A stretch of 28,678 bases of DNA from Clostridiaceae bacterium (GCA_904501705.1 CAJGCA010000015.1:1-28678); one strand, 5' to 3'; positions 13,935 to 22,823 are shown, counted from the first letter of the stretch. Notes: generated by a model from the sequence alone, not told the origin. Numbers and translations are program-made.

Positions 13935-14747
13935 TCAGATCACTTCGTAGTCGATGTCGTATTTTTCCTCGGTGTAGCCGTAGAGATTATCGTAGTAGTC
14001 ATCCTCGACCTTCTCGGCTTCTAACTTGCTTTGACATATCGCATCGAATATGGCGTACTTTTTATAGGGGACAGTATAGGCAATATCCATATTCGTTATG
14101 TTATCGTACTCGACCAGGTAATAGCTTCCGTACAATTTTTCAATTGTGTACTCGTAATTCTGCAGCAACATATCGTCGGAACAAGAATACAGCGTGATGG
14201 AGTAATCGTTGTTGTAGCGTTCGCTTTCGCTGCGGGCGTCACCCGCGACGTGGGCAACAACCTCGTGGACTGCTTCTTCCTGTTCCTTGGTCAGCAGATA
14301 GGTGTGTTCCGTGAACTCTTGTGTTTCTGCGTTGAATTTCGTGTACCTGTAGCAATAGCCCGTGGGGTTAAATGCTTCTTTTAGCCGTGCGGCCAGTTCG
14401 TCGTATTTATCCGAGCGGCAGTAATAAAGGTCTTCCATATAGTCGACGGAGCGTAACAGCAGACCGTCGTTGAAAGAACGGAACGTAACACCGAGCATAT
14501 TGCTGAGCAGCACGGGAACGTCCTTGTCGGTAACGTAGATAGGATCGGGATTTGCATTAGTGGCGGCAAGGTACTTGTTATTCGGCAGCAGGCGATACTG
14601 TGTCTTACCCACCATAATAACGTCGCCGTTTTCGGCGTACACGCCGTGGTGCGCGCGCATCTCGTCGATGGCGTTACAACCCGTCGTACACAGGCAGAGG
14701 AGAATAAACGACAGGCAAAGTGCGAATAACCGTTTGAGCTTTTTCAT
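13935..14747 (-). CDS. Predicted lipoprotein of the GntR-ABC operon
   Basis: A 270-residue secreted lipoprotein of unknown family. The N terminus is a lipoprotein signal peptide: basic KKLKRL, a hydrophobic stretch (about 8-21), then a lipobox ending in TTGC with the lipidated Cys at about residue 24. The rest is acidic, rich in Tyr and Asp, without a domain I can name; it ends in a very acidic tail. ATG 14747 is preceded by GGGGGA. It is the last gene of the minus-strand operon with the GntR regulator, ATPase and permease, 14 bases after the permease, so it may sense or stabilise at the outer face of the membrane. Confidence 0.75.
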   Translation of the reverse strand: MKKLKRLFALCLSFILLCLCTTGCNAIDEMRAHHGVYAENGDVIMVGKTQYRLLPNNKYLAATNANPDPIYVTDKDVPVLLSNMLGVTFRSFNDGLLLRSVDYMEDLYYCRSDKYDELAARLKEAFNPTGYCYRYTKFNAETQEFTEHTYLLTKEQEEAVHEVVAHVAGDARSESERYNNDYSITLYSCSDDMLLQNYEYTIEKLYGSYYLVEYDNITNMDIAYTVPYKKYAIFDAICQSKLEAEKVEDDYYDNLYGYTEEKYDIDYEVI

Positions 14748-14761
14748 AGGTTTATTCCCCC

Positions 14762-15595
14762 TTATTCCAGATTGAGCTTGTGGCGAATAATGCTGTGGGA
14801 TACGACGAACAGTGCCACCGAAAGCACAAGGGAGAGTATAATGCTGCCCCACATTACCCAGTGGATGCACAGGGCGGGTGCTTCTACAAACAATTCTCCG
14901 AGGCTCTCCCACGGCAGGAATGTGGACATGATCACAAACACCGTGCCGATCGCCTGCGTGGCGAGGTAGTAGCCGAAATACACGCCGACGGCGGCGAGTA
15001 CGCGGTTTTTGTGGAACATCTGCCCGACGGTGATGCATCCGTAGAACAACAGCAACTGATAAATTCTGGCGACGAGCATCGCCAGAATAAATTCGATGGC
15101 AAACAGCCACAGGTTCGCTTCCCATTGTGCCGCGGTGGTGCCTCTGACCGCCTCGGCAAGTAACGTGGGTATTTGATCTAATAAGTAGAAGAGTGCTTTG
15201 CAGACCTCAAACAACACATCGCCTGCGGTGATGATACACAATGACAGCAATATGACGACCAGCGATGCCGCGTGCGTAATGACGGCGGTGGCAAGCTTGG
15301 TTAAAATATGCTGTGTCGGGGTAACGGGTAGAGTGAAAGAAAGATACCCTTCGCTGGTAAACAGATGGCGGTAAAACCGCGTGATGGTAAACACGTACGA
15401 CATCGCTATCACCGCGATGATGCCAAAGACGTAACTTAAAATGGAAATGGCGGAAAGCGTGCCGTAAACGGTGTTATTTGCTTCAAAGAACTGAATGATG
15501 CGACCAAACACCGCGATGGCACCTAAGATACAGTAGACGGGGAGCATCGAGCGCATATAATACGCGATCTCGTGCCGAAACAGCTTCTTTACCAT
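14762..15595 (-). CDS. ABC transporter permease (YtrC/ABC-2 like)
   Basis: A 277-residue integral membrane protein with six predicted membrane segments (about 18-36, 45-70, 103-125, 161-185, 200-224 and 244-268) and short loops, the layout of ABC-2 type permeases. It has no ATPase domain; its partner is the ATPase gene overlapping its start by 7 bases. With the GntR regulator it forms a YtrA-B-C-like operon; in Bacilli such operons respond to cell-wall-active compounds. The substrate cannot be read from the sequence. Confidence 0.82.
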   Translation of the reverse strand: MVKKLFRHEIAYYMRSMLPVYCILGAIAVFGRIIQFFEANNTVYGTLSAISILSYVFGIIAVIAMSYVFTITRFYRHLFTSEGYLSFTLPVTPTQHILTKLATAVITHAASLVVILLSLCIITAGDVLFEVCKALFYLLDQIPTLLAEAVRGTTAAQWEANLWLFAIEFILAMLVARIYQLLLFYGCITVGQMFHKNRVLAAVGVYFGYYLATQAIGTVFVIMSTFLPWESLGELFVEAPALCIHWVMWGSIILSLVLSVALFVVSHSIIRHKLNLE

Positions 15596-16287
15596 TTGAA
15601 CACCTCCCTGAACAGCGCGTCGACCCTCTTACCGTTTTCCTCACGGATAGCATCGACGGTCTTTTGCAGCAGCACTTGCCCGTTTTGAATGAACACGACC
15701 TCGTCGAGCACCTGCTCAATATCCGCGATAAGGTGGGTGGAAATGAGCACGGTCGCGTCGGGGTTGTAATTGTTGATGATGGTCGAAATAACGTAATCGC
15801 GTGCGGCAGGGTCAACACCGGCGATCGGCTCGTCGAGTACGTATAATTTCGCATTGCGGCTCATCGTGAGGATGAGACACACCTTTTCCTTGTTGCCCTT
15901 GGATAAGGATTTGAGCTTGCGGTCGGGGGCGATATCCAGCTTATCCAACATCTGATAGGCCAGCTCCTCGCGGAAATCCGCATAGAAATCCTTGAAATAA
16001 TCGACAATCTGCTTGACGGTCATCCAACTGTTGAGATAGACGTTGTCGGGCAGGTAGGCGACCAGCTTTTTCGTCTCCACACCCGGGATTTCGCCGTCGA
16101 TGAGCACCCGTCCCGCGGTGGGGGTGAGCAGCCCGTTGAGAATTTTAATCAGGGTTGTTTTACCTGAGCCGTTGGGCCCCAAAAGACCGACGATTTTTCC
16201 GCTCTCCAGCGTGATATTCACGTTGTCCAGCGCGGTAACGCTGCCGTATGTTTTGGTCAGGTTTTTGCAAATCAATAATTCGCTCAT
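15589..16287 (-). CDS. ABC transporter ATPase (YtrB-like)
   Basis: A 232-residue ATPase subunit. Walker A is GPNGSGKTT (about 37-45), the signature is LSKGNKEKV instead of the common LSGGQ, Walker B is LYVLDEPIAGVD and the switch His lies in ISTHLI. The SKGNKEK signature is typical of ABC-2 ATPases in YtrB/BcrA-like systems. The start overlaps the regulator stop (ATGA), and its own end overlaps the permease start by 7 bases, so the three are translationally coupled. Role: ATP-driven movement of an unknown compound across, or to the outer face of, the membrane. Confidence 0.88.
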   Translation of the reverse strand: MSELLICKNLTKTYGSVTALDNVNITLESGKIVGLLGPNGSGKTTLIKILNGLLTPTAGRVLIDGEIPGVETKKLVAYLPDNVYLNSWMTVKQIVDYFKDFYADFREELAYQMLDKLDIAPDRKLKSLSKGNKEKVCLILTMSRNAKLYVLDEPIAGVDPAARDYVISTIINNYNPDATVLISTHLIADIEQVLDEVVFIQNGQVLLQKTVDAIREENGKRVDALFREVFKW

Positions 16288-16643
16288 ATACTCCACTCCT
16301 CTACGTAGTCCTTGATGGCTTGCGGCGTCATGCCGAGCGCCTCCATTGCCGCAAAATACGCGGCAGTCTTTTCCGCCCACAGATTCTTGAGCGTTTGCAT
16401 CGCGGGGGAGATATCCTCCGCCACGTACCACCCCGAGCCGCGCACGGAATACAAAATGCTCTGCTGTTCGAGCAATTCGAACGACCGTTGTACCGTGTTG
16501 GGGTTAACACCTGCCTCAAGCGCGGCTTCGCGCACGGAATACAGCCGTTCGTTGGGCTTGAGCTCGCCGAGCGCGATTTGCAGGCATACCTGCTCGCAAA
16601 TTTGCGGTCCGAGCGGTCGACTTTTATCCAGTACCCACGCCAT
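16284..16643 (-). CDS. GntR-family regulator, YtrA type
   Basis: A 119-residue repressor with an N-terminal winged helix (about residues 12-75, including EAALEAGVNPNTVQRSFELLEQQ, the GntR recognition region) and a short helical C-terminal part without a large effector domain, the YtrA subgroup. Such proteins commonly repress their own operon and respond to cell-envelope stress. ATG 16643 has GGAGGTGAGG just upstream. The gene heads the GntR-ATPase-permease-lipoprotein operon, and an operator-like sequence lies between the promoter and the gene. Confidence 0.9.
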   Translation of the reverse strand: MAWVLDKSRPLGPQICEQVCLQIALGELKPNERLYSVREAALEAGVNPNTVQRSFELLEQQSILYSVRGSGWYVAEDISPAMQTLKNLWAEKTAAYFAAMEALGMTPQAIKDYVEEWSI

Positions 16644-16672
16644 TGCCTCACCTCCGATATCAAACTGTGTTA

Positions 16673-16683
16673 GTTCACTAGTA
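16673..16683 (-). promoter_or_regulatory. Candidate GntR operator at its own promoter
   Basis: Read on the minus strand, TACTAGTGAAC begins 2 bases after the -10 box (TATTAT), covering the start of transcription. It is partly palindromic around CTAG, like known YtrA-type operators. The same 11 bases occur with the same spacing in the htrA-like promoter. Confidence 0.55.
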
Positions 16684-16685
16684 CA

Positions 16686-16714
16686 ATAATACACTTTTTG
16701 GTTGAAAATGTCAA
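16686..16714 (-). promoter_or_regulatory. Promoter of the GntR-ABC-lipoprotein operon
   Basis: Minus strand: TTGACA (16709-16714), 17-base spacer, TATTAT (16686-16691), a near-consensus sigma-A promoter. Confidence 0.85.
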
Positions 16715-16732
16715 GACCGATTTTCAAAAAGC

Positions 16733-16762
16733 AAAACCGCCCGTTGATCACGGGCGGTTTCA
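16733..16762 (-). terminator. Terminator of the zapA-U32 operon
   Basis: Stem AAACCGCCCGT (16734-16744) / ACGGGCGGTTT (16750-16760); on the minus strand it is followed by TTTTGCTTTTTG. It lies beyond the end of the U32 gene and just upstream of the gntR promoter. Confidence 0.85.
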
Positions 16763-16784
16763 GTATACGGATTTGATGGATTTC

Positions 16785-18863
16785 TTATTCCACGCCACGG
16801 CGGTAGAGGCCACGGGTGATGGCGGGTGGCGGGGGAGTGCCGTCGCGATACGCGCGCAGCACCTCGGCGACCTCGTCGGCGCTTTCGGTGGTGAAGTGGA
16901 ACAGATAAAATGCGACTTTCGGTACCTCGTTCATTTTATCGCCCCAATAGAGCGGTACGGTGTTGAGCACTTCGCTGCAACCGCCCGTGCACATCACGGG
17001 GAACTGAGCGCCCGTGCGGTCGGTCAGCCCTTGGCTGTTACAACCTGCGCACGAGCCGAGCGCGGATTTGCGCGGACAATTACGGGTGAGCATCAACGGT
17101 TGCCGTCCGTACAGCAGGATGCCGACGGGGAGCGGTGCGCAAAGCACTTGCATTTGCGCAAACGTCAGTTCCATCGACAGCGTAGCGGCGGCAAGTCCGA
17201 CACCTTTACAGACGGAAAGTGCTTGACTGTTCATCAAATTCAGCCCGAATCCGCCGATGGGGGATAGCCCCGCGGCCTTGGCGAGCGGGATCGTTCCCAC
17301 ATTGCCGCACAGCGCGGCAGTTGCCCCTGCCATAGCGGCGGCTTTCAGTTTTTGCGCGATGGCATCTTCTGTCCCGAACATCCCGCGCGGGATGTCTACA
17401 CCAATCTTCTGCCCCGCGGCGGTCAGCGTGCGGACGGTGTCTGTCGGGGTGTCGAGCGGCAGGAACACGAGATAGGGACGCAGGACGTCAGAGTATTGCG
17501 CCGCACTCGAAAGACGGATAAACCACGCGGTGTCGGTTATTGCCTTTCCTGCGGGGCAGGGCGGCACAGCGGTGGTATCAAAGGGAATGGGGGTTATCTT
17601 GCTTCGCTCATTCAGCAGTTGTTCGAGTGCCTCACGGCGCAGGGCGTTGAGCCGCGCCATCGGCAGGGTCAGCCCCTCGTCGACGGTGACGGCGATCTCG
17701 GTCGGATAAAAGGGTGTGCCGCCCGTTTTAGAGAGCTGCTCTTTCGCGCGTTCGGGGTCGAGTGGGCGGTTGATCGCCTGCTCGGCACCGTCGGTGGTGA
17801 CACACACGCGGTGTCCGTCCTCGTCGGTTACGGTGAGTGAGCAGACGTCTGTGTCGGCGGTAAAGTCCATTGCCACGGGAATGAGCGGCGTTTCCTTATC
17901 ATACAACCGCGCAAGTGAGCCCAGCACGTCCGCGGCAGCGGTAACATCTTCTTTACGTCGTGTGCCGAACATATCGCCGCCAAGGCGATGGGTATAATAC
18001 CCGTCGGTAAAGCCCGTGCGGGAGAACACCTTTTTGAGCGCGTCGAGTGTGTGGGGCTCGACCGTTTCGCCGCGGGCAGCGGCAGAATACACGGTGGATG
18101 CGGCTGCGACGTATTCGGGGCGTTTCATCCGCCCCTCGATCTTGAGTGAAGCCACGCCGAGTTCTTCCAGCTCGGCGATATAGTCAACAAGGCAGTTATC
18201 CTTGAGGCTAAGTGCCGCCGCATCGGGTGAGCAGGGGCGGGCGCTCTTGTCGGTGGGGGCAAAGGGCAGGCGACAGGTCTGGGCACACGCGCCGCGGTTA
18301 CCGCTGCGTCGCCCGAGCATCGCGGAGAAATAGCATTGCCCCGATACGCTCATGCACAGTGCGCCGTGCACGAACACCTCAAGTTCCACACCGCGCCCCG
18401 CGCACGCCGCGATCTCCTCGCGGCTCATTTCGCGCGACAGCACGACGCGGGAGAAACCCGCGTCTCGCAGAAAATCCACCCCCGCGGGGGTGTGGCAGGA
18501 GAGCTGTGTGGATGCGTGCAGTGGCATCGTCGGTGCGGCGGCGCGGATACACCGCGCAAGCCCCAAATCCTGCACAATGAGCGCGTCCACCCCGCGCCGA
18601 CAGGCGGTCTCGGCGGCACGCAGGGCATGTGCCATCTCATCGTCACGCACCAGTGTGTTGAGCGCGAGATGTACCTTGACCCCGCGCGCGTGGCAGTAGG
18701 CGACCGCTTCGGCGAGCTCGTCCTCGGTGAAATTATGAGCCGCCCGACGCGCGTTAAAGTCGGAAAGCCCTAAATAAACAGCGGCGGCGCCGCAACGCAC
18801 CGCCGCTATCAGGCTTTCGGTCGAGCCGGCAGGAGCCAGCACCTCTAACCGAGCTTTTTTCAC
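16785..18863 (-). CDS. U32 family peptidase / RlhA-like hydroxylase
   Basis: A 692-residue U32-family protein. The N-terminal TIM-barrel-like domain starts APAGSTESLIAAVRCGAAAVYLG, and the family cysteine cluster lies at about 170, 177, 193 and 197 (GALCMSVSGQC, then GACAQTC), which in relatives binds an Fe-S cluster. The C-terminal part (DUF3656-like) includes another Cys group (SCAGCN, then MCTGGC). Length matches the long form, whose E. coli member RlhA hydroxylates a cytidine of 23S rRNA; older annotation as collagenase is not supported by a mechanism. The gene overlaps the zapA stop by 4 bases, so the two form an operon, a common arrangement in Clostridia. Confidence 0.85.
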   Translation of the reverse strand: MKKARLEVLAPAGSTESLIAAVRCGAAAVYLGLSDFNARRAAHNFTEDELAEAVAYCHARGVKVHLALNTLVRDDEMAHALRAAETACRRGVDALIVQDLGLARCIRAAAPTMPLHASTQLSCHTPAGVDFLRDAGFSRVVLSREMSREEIAACAGRGVELEVFVHGALCMSVSGQCYFSAMLGRRSGNRGACAQTCRLPFAPTDKSARPCSPDAAALSLKDNCLVDYIAELEELGVASLKIEGRMKRPEYVAAASTVYSAAARGETVEPHTLDALKKVFSRTGFTDGYYTHRLGGDMFGTRRKEDVTAAADVLGSLARLYDKETPLIPVAMDFTADTDVCSLTVTDEDGHRVCVTTDGAEQAINRPLDPERAKEQLSKTGGTPFYPTEIAVTVDEGLTLPMARLNALRREALEQLLNERSKITPIPFDTTAVPPCPAGKAITDTAWFIRLSSAAQYSDVLRPYLVFLPLDTPTDTVRTLTAAGQKIGVDIPRGMFGTEDAIAQKLKAAAMAGATAALCGNVGTIPLAKAAGLSPIGGFGLNLMNSQALSVCKGVGLAAATLSMELTFAQMQVLCAPLPVGILLYGRQPLMLTRNCPRKSALGSCAGCNSQGLTDRTGAQFPVMCTGGCSEVLNTVPLYWGDKMNEVPKVAFYLFHFTTESADEVAEVLRAYRDGTPPPPAITRGLYRRGVE

Positions 18864-19213
18864 CGCTCGGCCAGCTTTCTGAGCAGATTTTCGTTGTCCT
18901 GCTTGAGACGGGCGACCTCACGGCGGAGGTTCTCGGTCTCGGAGCGGGAACGGTTGTTGTCATCAAAGAAGGACTTGAGCTGCTTGCGGAGATTATCCGC
19001 GGTCTGGGTCGCCTTCTTCGCCTCGTCCGCCTGCATCAGCGCGGTCATCACCGACGCCATCACAAGCGAGGTGCGGTTGTTGGCGTTCATCAGATTGCGA
19101 ATGCGGGCATCCACCTGCGCGCCGAGCTCCTGCATATAGCCGGGGGTCTCGTCGGTGGTAATGACATAGTCGGTGCCGCAGATGTTAAGAGTCACTTTCT
19201 GTACCGAATCCAT
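18860..19213 (-). CDS. zapA: Cell division protein ZapA
   Basis: A 117-residue ZapA homologue that binds FtsZ and promotes bundling of the division ring. The N-terminal globular part (VTLNICGTDYVITTDETPGYMQELG) matches the ZapA fold; the C-terminal half (about 55-115) is a long coiled coil with Leu, Lys and Glu heptads. ATG 19213 is chosen because AAAGGA lies 9 bases upstream and the conserved part starts there; an earlier in-frame start would add an unconserved tail. It is the first gene of the operon with the U32 gene. Confidence 0.87.
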   Translation of the reverse strand: MDSVQKVTLNICGTDYVITTDETPGYMQELGAQVDARIRNLMNANNRTSLVMASVMTALMQADEAKKATQTADNLRKQLKSFFDDNNRSRSETENLRREVARLKQDNENLLRKLAER

Positions 19214-19264
19214 AGGTTGATCGTCCTTTCGTATAAAAATCGACAGGATATTACTTTCCTTCTT

Positions 19265-19293
19265 ATTATACTCCATCCTTCGACGGCGGTCAA
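19265..19293 (-). promoter_or_regulatory. Promoter of the zapA-U32 operon
   Basis: Minus strand: TTGACC (19288-19293), 17-base spacer, TATAAT (19265-19270). Confidence 0.8.
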
Positions 19294-19314
19294 GAGGAAA
19301 TCCGCCGCTTGGTC

Positions 19315-19343
19315 TTGCTCTCTGTAGAAAATTATGATAGAAT
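19315..19343 (+). promoter_or_regulatory. Promoter of hemW
   Basis: TTGCTC (19315-19320), 17-base spacer, TAGAAT (19338-19343), 36 bases before hemW and divergent from the zapA promoter. Confidence 0.6.
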
Positions 19344-19379
19344 ATTGTATAGTATTATAAGAAAGGGGCGTTTGGCGGG

Positions 19380-20492
19380 ATGAAACCGATCGGATTATAC
19401 GTTCACGTGCCGTTTTGTCTGTCCAAATGCCCGTATTGCGACTTTTATTCGCTGGCAAGGCCGACCGAAGAGCAGCTAGACGCTTATGCCGCGCGTGTGT
19501 GCGCGGCACTGGATGAGTGGGCGGCGCGCCTGCCGGATACGACGGCGGATACGCTGTATTTCGGCGGCGGCACGCCCGCCTTGCTCGGTGGCGAACGGCT
19601 GGCATTGGTGATCGACCGCGCGCGGGCGCGTTTCGGGCTCGCCGATGCCGAAATTACGCTGGAAGCCAACCCCGCCGACGATCTGCACGACACCTTGGCG
19701 GCGTTTGCCGCCGCGGGAGGAAATCGCCTGTCCCTCGGGATGCAGTCCGCCTGTGCAGAGGAGCTCGCCATACTCGGGCGACGGCACACGCCAACCGACG
19801 TAGAGCGTACGGTTGTGGATGCCCGTGCCGTGGGGATCGAGAATATCTCGCTGGATATGATGCTTGGCATCTCGGGGCAGACCGAGGCGAGCGCGCACCA
19901 CTCCGCGCGGGTCGCGGCGGCGCTCGGCGCTTCCCACGTGTCGGCGTATCTGCTCAAGGTGGAGCCGAATACCCCCTACGGGCGGTGTACGCCTCCTCTG
20001 CCCGATGAGGACGTGACCGCTGACCTGTATCTCGCGGCGATGGATGAGCTCGACACCCTCGGCTATCAGCAGTATGAGATCTCCAACACGGCGCTCGAGG
20101 GGCGAGAGAGCCGCCATAACCTCAAATATTGGTTAAGTGAGCCGTATCTCGGCATCGGACCTGCCGCGAGCTCCTGCCTCGGCGGGCGGCGGTTCGCCTA
20201 CCCACGGGATCTTGCGGGCTTTATGAACGGCAGCGAGCCCGTCGACGAGCCGTCGGCCTCGATCGCGGTCGGCAGCCCGACGGAATATGCGCTGCTGCGC
20301 CTGCGGCTGACCGAGGGAATCGACGCGGCGGATTATGCCGCGCGCTTCGGCGAGCCGATCTCGTCGGCATGGCGTGAGCGGGCGGCAAGCCTGCCGCCGA
20401 CACTGGTGACGCAGGATGCGGCGGGCATTCGCTTGACTCGCGAGGGCTTTTTGCTCTCGAATACCCTGTTGACACACATTCTTACGGAATAA
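19380..20492 (+). CDS. hemW: HemW-like radical SAM protein (heme chaperone)
   Basis: A 370-residue radical S-adenosylmethionine protein formerly called oxygen-independent coproporphyrinogen III oxidase-like. The cluster motif is CLSKCPYC (Cys13, Cys17, Cys20) directly after YVHVPF, and the conserved GGGTPALL and LGMQSACAEELAILGR segments follow, ending in a HemN-like C-terminal domain. HemW proteins bind heme and deliver it rather than catalyse decarboxylation, and the N terminus here is the short HemW form. Start ATG 19380, with GAAAGGGG about 11 bases upstream. It stands between the zapA promoter and the two-component genes. Confidence 0.88.
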   Translation: MKPIGLYVHVPFCLSKCPYCDFYSLARPTEEQLDAYAARVCAALDEWAARLPDTTADTLYFGGGTPALLGGERLALVIDRARARFGLADAEITLEANPADDLHDTLAAFAAAGGNRLSLGMQSACAEELAILGRRHTPTDVERTVVDARAVGIENISLDMMLGISGQTEASAHHSARVAAALGASHVSAYLLKVEPNTPYGRCTPPLPDEDVTADLYLAAMDELDTLGYQQYEISNTALEGRESRHNLKYWLSEPYLGIGPAASSCLGGRRFAYPRDLAGFMNGSEPVDEPSASIAVGSPTEYALLRLRLTEGIDAADYAARFGEPISSAWRERAASLPPTLVTQDAAGIRLTREGFLLSNTLLTHILTE

Positions 20493-20498
20493 TTTAAT
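20469..20498 (+). promoter_or_regulatory. Possible promoter of the two-component operon
   Basis: TTGACA (20469-20474), 18-base spacer, TTTAAT (20493-20498), overlapping the end of hemW and 65 bases before the response regulator. A second, weaker -10-like box (TTAAAC, 20528) lies nearer the gene, so the real start is uncertain. Confidence 0.4.
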
Positions 20499-20562
20499 CT
20501 TTGTTCATACTCCTTTCCCGAAATATGTTAAACTGTTAGTAGCGCAAAAGGAGGTTTATCCT

Positions 20563-21255
20563 ATGGCAGGAATGAAAATTATGGTCGTGGATGATGACAG
20601 CAATATTTGCGAGCTTCTGCGCCTGTATCTGGAAAAGGAAGGCTTCGAGACGGTCATCGCGTCCGACGGCGCGAAGGCGGTGGCGATGTTTGACACCGAA
20701 AAGCCTGATCTGATGCTGCTTGACGTGATGATGCCGCATCTGGACGGCTGGCAGGTGTGCCGCGAGATTCGCAAGAAATCGCAGTGCCCTATTATTATGA
20801 TCACCGCCAAGGGTGAGGTGTTCGACCGGGTGCTCGGTCTCGAGCTTGGCGCGGACGATTACGTGGTCAAGCCCTTTGAGACCAAGGAGGTCATTGCCCG
20901 TATCAAGGCGGTGTTGCGCCGCAGCGGTGCCGCTGAGGCGAAGAAGCAGCGGCAGGTTGAATACGATAACCTGTCAATCAATATGGAGAATTACGAATTG
21001 CGGGTGCACGGCACAACGATCGACACCCCGCCTAAGGAGATGGAGCTCATCTACCATCTCGCGAGCAACCCGAATCGCGTGTATACCCGCGATCAGCTGC
21101 TCGACGAGGTGTGGGGCTTCGAGTATTACGGCGACAGCCGCACCGTCGACGTACACGTCAAGCGCTTACGCGAGAAGCTGGACGGCGTATCCGAGCAGTG
21201 GACGCTCAAGACGGTGTGGGGCGTCGGATATAAGTTTGAAGTAAAGGATACCTAA
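20563..21255 (+). CDS. OmpR/PhoB-family response regulator
   Basis: A 230-residue DNA-binding response regulator. The receiver domain (about 4-118) has the acidic pair in VVDDD, phosphoacceptor Asp54 in LLLDVMMP, Thr81 in MITAKG and Lys103 in VVKPF. The C-terminal winged helix (about 130-228) ends in RTVDVHVKRLREKL and TVWGVGYKF, the PhoB/OmpR pattern. It is preceded by AAAGGAGG and followed 16 bases later by a histidine kinase, so the two form a signalling pair. Target genes are not shown; the htrA-like protease gene directly downstream of the kinase is a reasonable candidate. Confidence 0.93.
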   Translation: MAGMKIMVVDDDSNICELLRLYLEKEGFETVIASDGAKAVAMFDTEKPDLMLLDVMMPHLDGWQVCREIRKKSQCPIIMITAKGEVFDRVLGLELGADDYVVKPFETKEVIARIKAVLRRSGAAEAKKQRQVEYDNLSINMENYELRVHGTTIDTPPKEMELIYHLASNPNRVYTRDQLLDEVWGFEYYGDSRTVDVHVKRLREKLDGVSEQWTLKTVWGVGYKFEVKDT

Positions 21256-21271
21256 TATTGGGGGTAACGCG

Positions 21272-22735
21272 ATGTTCAAAAGCGTTTTTTCCAAATATTT
21301 TACCGCGATATCACTGATCATCGTGTCGGGCTTTCTCGTGATGAGCGGGCTGCAGCTTGTGCTGTTCACCCGCTCGTTGACGGAGGATAAGCGGGTGCTT
21401 CTGCAGGAGAACGCGGATTCAATCGCCCGCCACACAGAGGTCACGGCGGTGGAATCACAGGTGATTAGTGGCGGCGAGGTCGTGTATCTGCTGGATCAGG
21501 AGGGGCTTACTCCGTTTCTTAAGATGATGGGCAATGCGATCGACGCGACCATTCTCATCTCGGATGCGCAGGGTGAAGTGCTGCTGTGCTCCGATGCGGA
21601 CCTGCAGCCGAAGACAAAGGAACTCTCGCTGCGAAAATTAACCGATCAGGTGGGGGATTCGCTGTTCACAATCTCCACGCTGGAGGGCCTGTTTGAACGC
21701 CCGCAGTACGCGGCGGGTGTGCCCATTGAGATCAAGGAGCGTGTCATCGGCTATGTGCTGGTGTCCGCGCCGACGGCATCGCTGTGGAACACACTCAGCT
21801 CAAACCTCAAGGTGTATCTGGTGTCCGCGCTCGGCGCGCTGGCGCTGTCCTTCGTGGTTGTGTATCTGCTGACGATGCACATTGTCCGTCCGCTGCGACA
21901 GATGGCGGCGGCGACGCGGCGATTTGCGCAGGGAGATTTTAGTGCTCGCGTGAACGTGCGAGGGGAGGATGAGATGTCAGAACTTGCCGATGCGCTCAAT
22001 CATATGGCGGTGTCGCTATCCTCGGTGGAGATGATGCGCCGCAGTTTTGTGGCGAACGTTTCGCACGAGCTTAAGACCCCGATGACTACCATCGCGGGCT
22101 TCGTGGACGGGATGCTGGATGGGACGATCCCTCCCGAGCAGCAGCCGCGTTATATGAAGGTCGTCTCGGATGAGGTTAAGCGACTCTCCCGCCTTGTGCG
22201 CTCGATGCTGGACCTCTCCCGCATTGACAGCGGCGAGCTCAAGATGACCACCGTACGGATGGATCTGACCGAGGCGCTGTGCGGTGTGCTGATCGCTTCC
22301 GAGCAGCGTATCGAGAAGAAGCATTTACGCATTACGGGTCTGGAGGATTGCGGCAAGACCGAGATCGACGGTGACTACGATCTGATGTGTCAGGTGTTGC
22401 ATAATCTGGTGGATAACGCGATCAAATTCACCAACGACGGCGGAGATATTGATATCCGTCTGACGAAGGCGGACGGTCGCGTGTATTTCACCATCCGTAA
22501 CAGCGGCGCAGGTATTCCCGCCGAGGAGATGCCGCAGATTTTTGAACGGTTTTATAAGAGCGATCGCTCGCGCGCGCTGGATAAAAACGGTATGGGCCTC
22601 GGACTGTATATCGTCAAGACGGTGATCGGCCTGCATCACGGCGAGGTCACCGTACGGTCGGTTGAGGGGGAGTTTACCGAGTTTGCTTTCTGGGTGCCTG
22701 CACCGTCCAATACGATCGAGCGGGCAATTCAATAA
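21272..22735 (+). CDS. Sensor histidine kinase with HAMP domain
   Basis: A 487-residue membrane sensor kinase. Membrane segments are at about 10-33 and 181-203, enclosing an extracellular sensor of about 145 residues. HAMP follows (204-256), then the H-box SHELKTPM with phosphorylated His265, N-box HNLVDNAIKFT, and the G-boxes ending in GMGLGLYIVKTV. Its partner is the response regulator 16 bases upstream. The sensor part resembles Cache/PAS-like folds of the WalK/PhoR group, but the ligand cannot be named. The htrA-like gene follows after 88 bases with its own promoter. Confidence 0.92.
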   Translation: MFKSVFSKYFTAISLIIVSGFLVMSGLQLVLFTRSLTEDKRVLLQENADSIARHTEVTAVESQVISGGEVVYLLDQEGLTPFLKMMGNAIDATILISDAQGEVLLCSDADLQPKTKELSLRKLTDQVGDSLFTISTLEGLFERPQYAAGVPIEIKERVIGYVLVSAPTASLWNTLSSNLKVYLVSALGALALSFVVVYLLTMHIVRPLRQMAAATRRFAQGDFSARVNVRGEDEMSELADALNHMAVSLSSVEMMRRSFVANVSHELKTPMTTIAGFVDGMLDGTIPPEQQPRYMKVVSDEVKRLSRLVRSMLDLSRIDSGELKMTTVRMDLTEALCGVLIASEQRIEKKHLRITGLEDCGKTEIDGDYDLMCQVLHNLVDNAIKFTNDGGDIDIRLTKADGRVYFTIRNSGAGIPAEEMPQIFERFYKSDRSRALDKNGMGLGLYIVKTVIGLHHGEVTVRSVEGEFTEFAFWVPAPSNTIERAIQ

Positions 22736-22775
22736 TATTTCCCCAAATCTTCAAATAAAAAACACACAGCAGAAT

Positions 22776-22794
22776 TATACTATTACTAGTGAAC
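22776..22794 (+). promoter_or_regulatory. htrA-like promoter -10 box and shared operator
   Basis: A -10 box TATACT (22776-22781), two bases, then TACTAGTGAAC (22784-22794). The same 11 bases follow the gntR -10 box with the same 2-base gap. The -35 is weak: TTCAAA at 22751 with a long 19-base spacer, so activation or a weak promoter is likely. Confidence 0.5.
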
Positions 22795-22823
22795 GATACA
22801 TTTATCGGAAAGGTTGTGCCGCT

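Noticed and set aside
20501..20533. Promoter TTGTTC with TTAAAC before the response regulator
   Set aside because: The spacer is 21 bases, too long for a normal sigma-A promoter; only a weak alternative remains.
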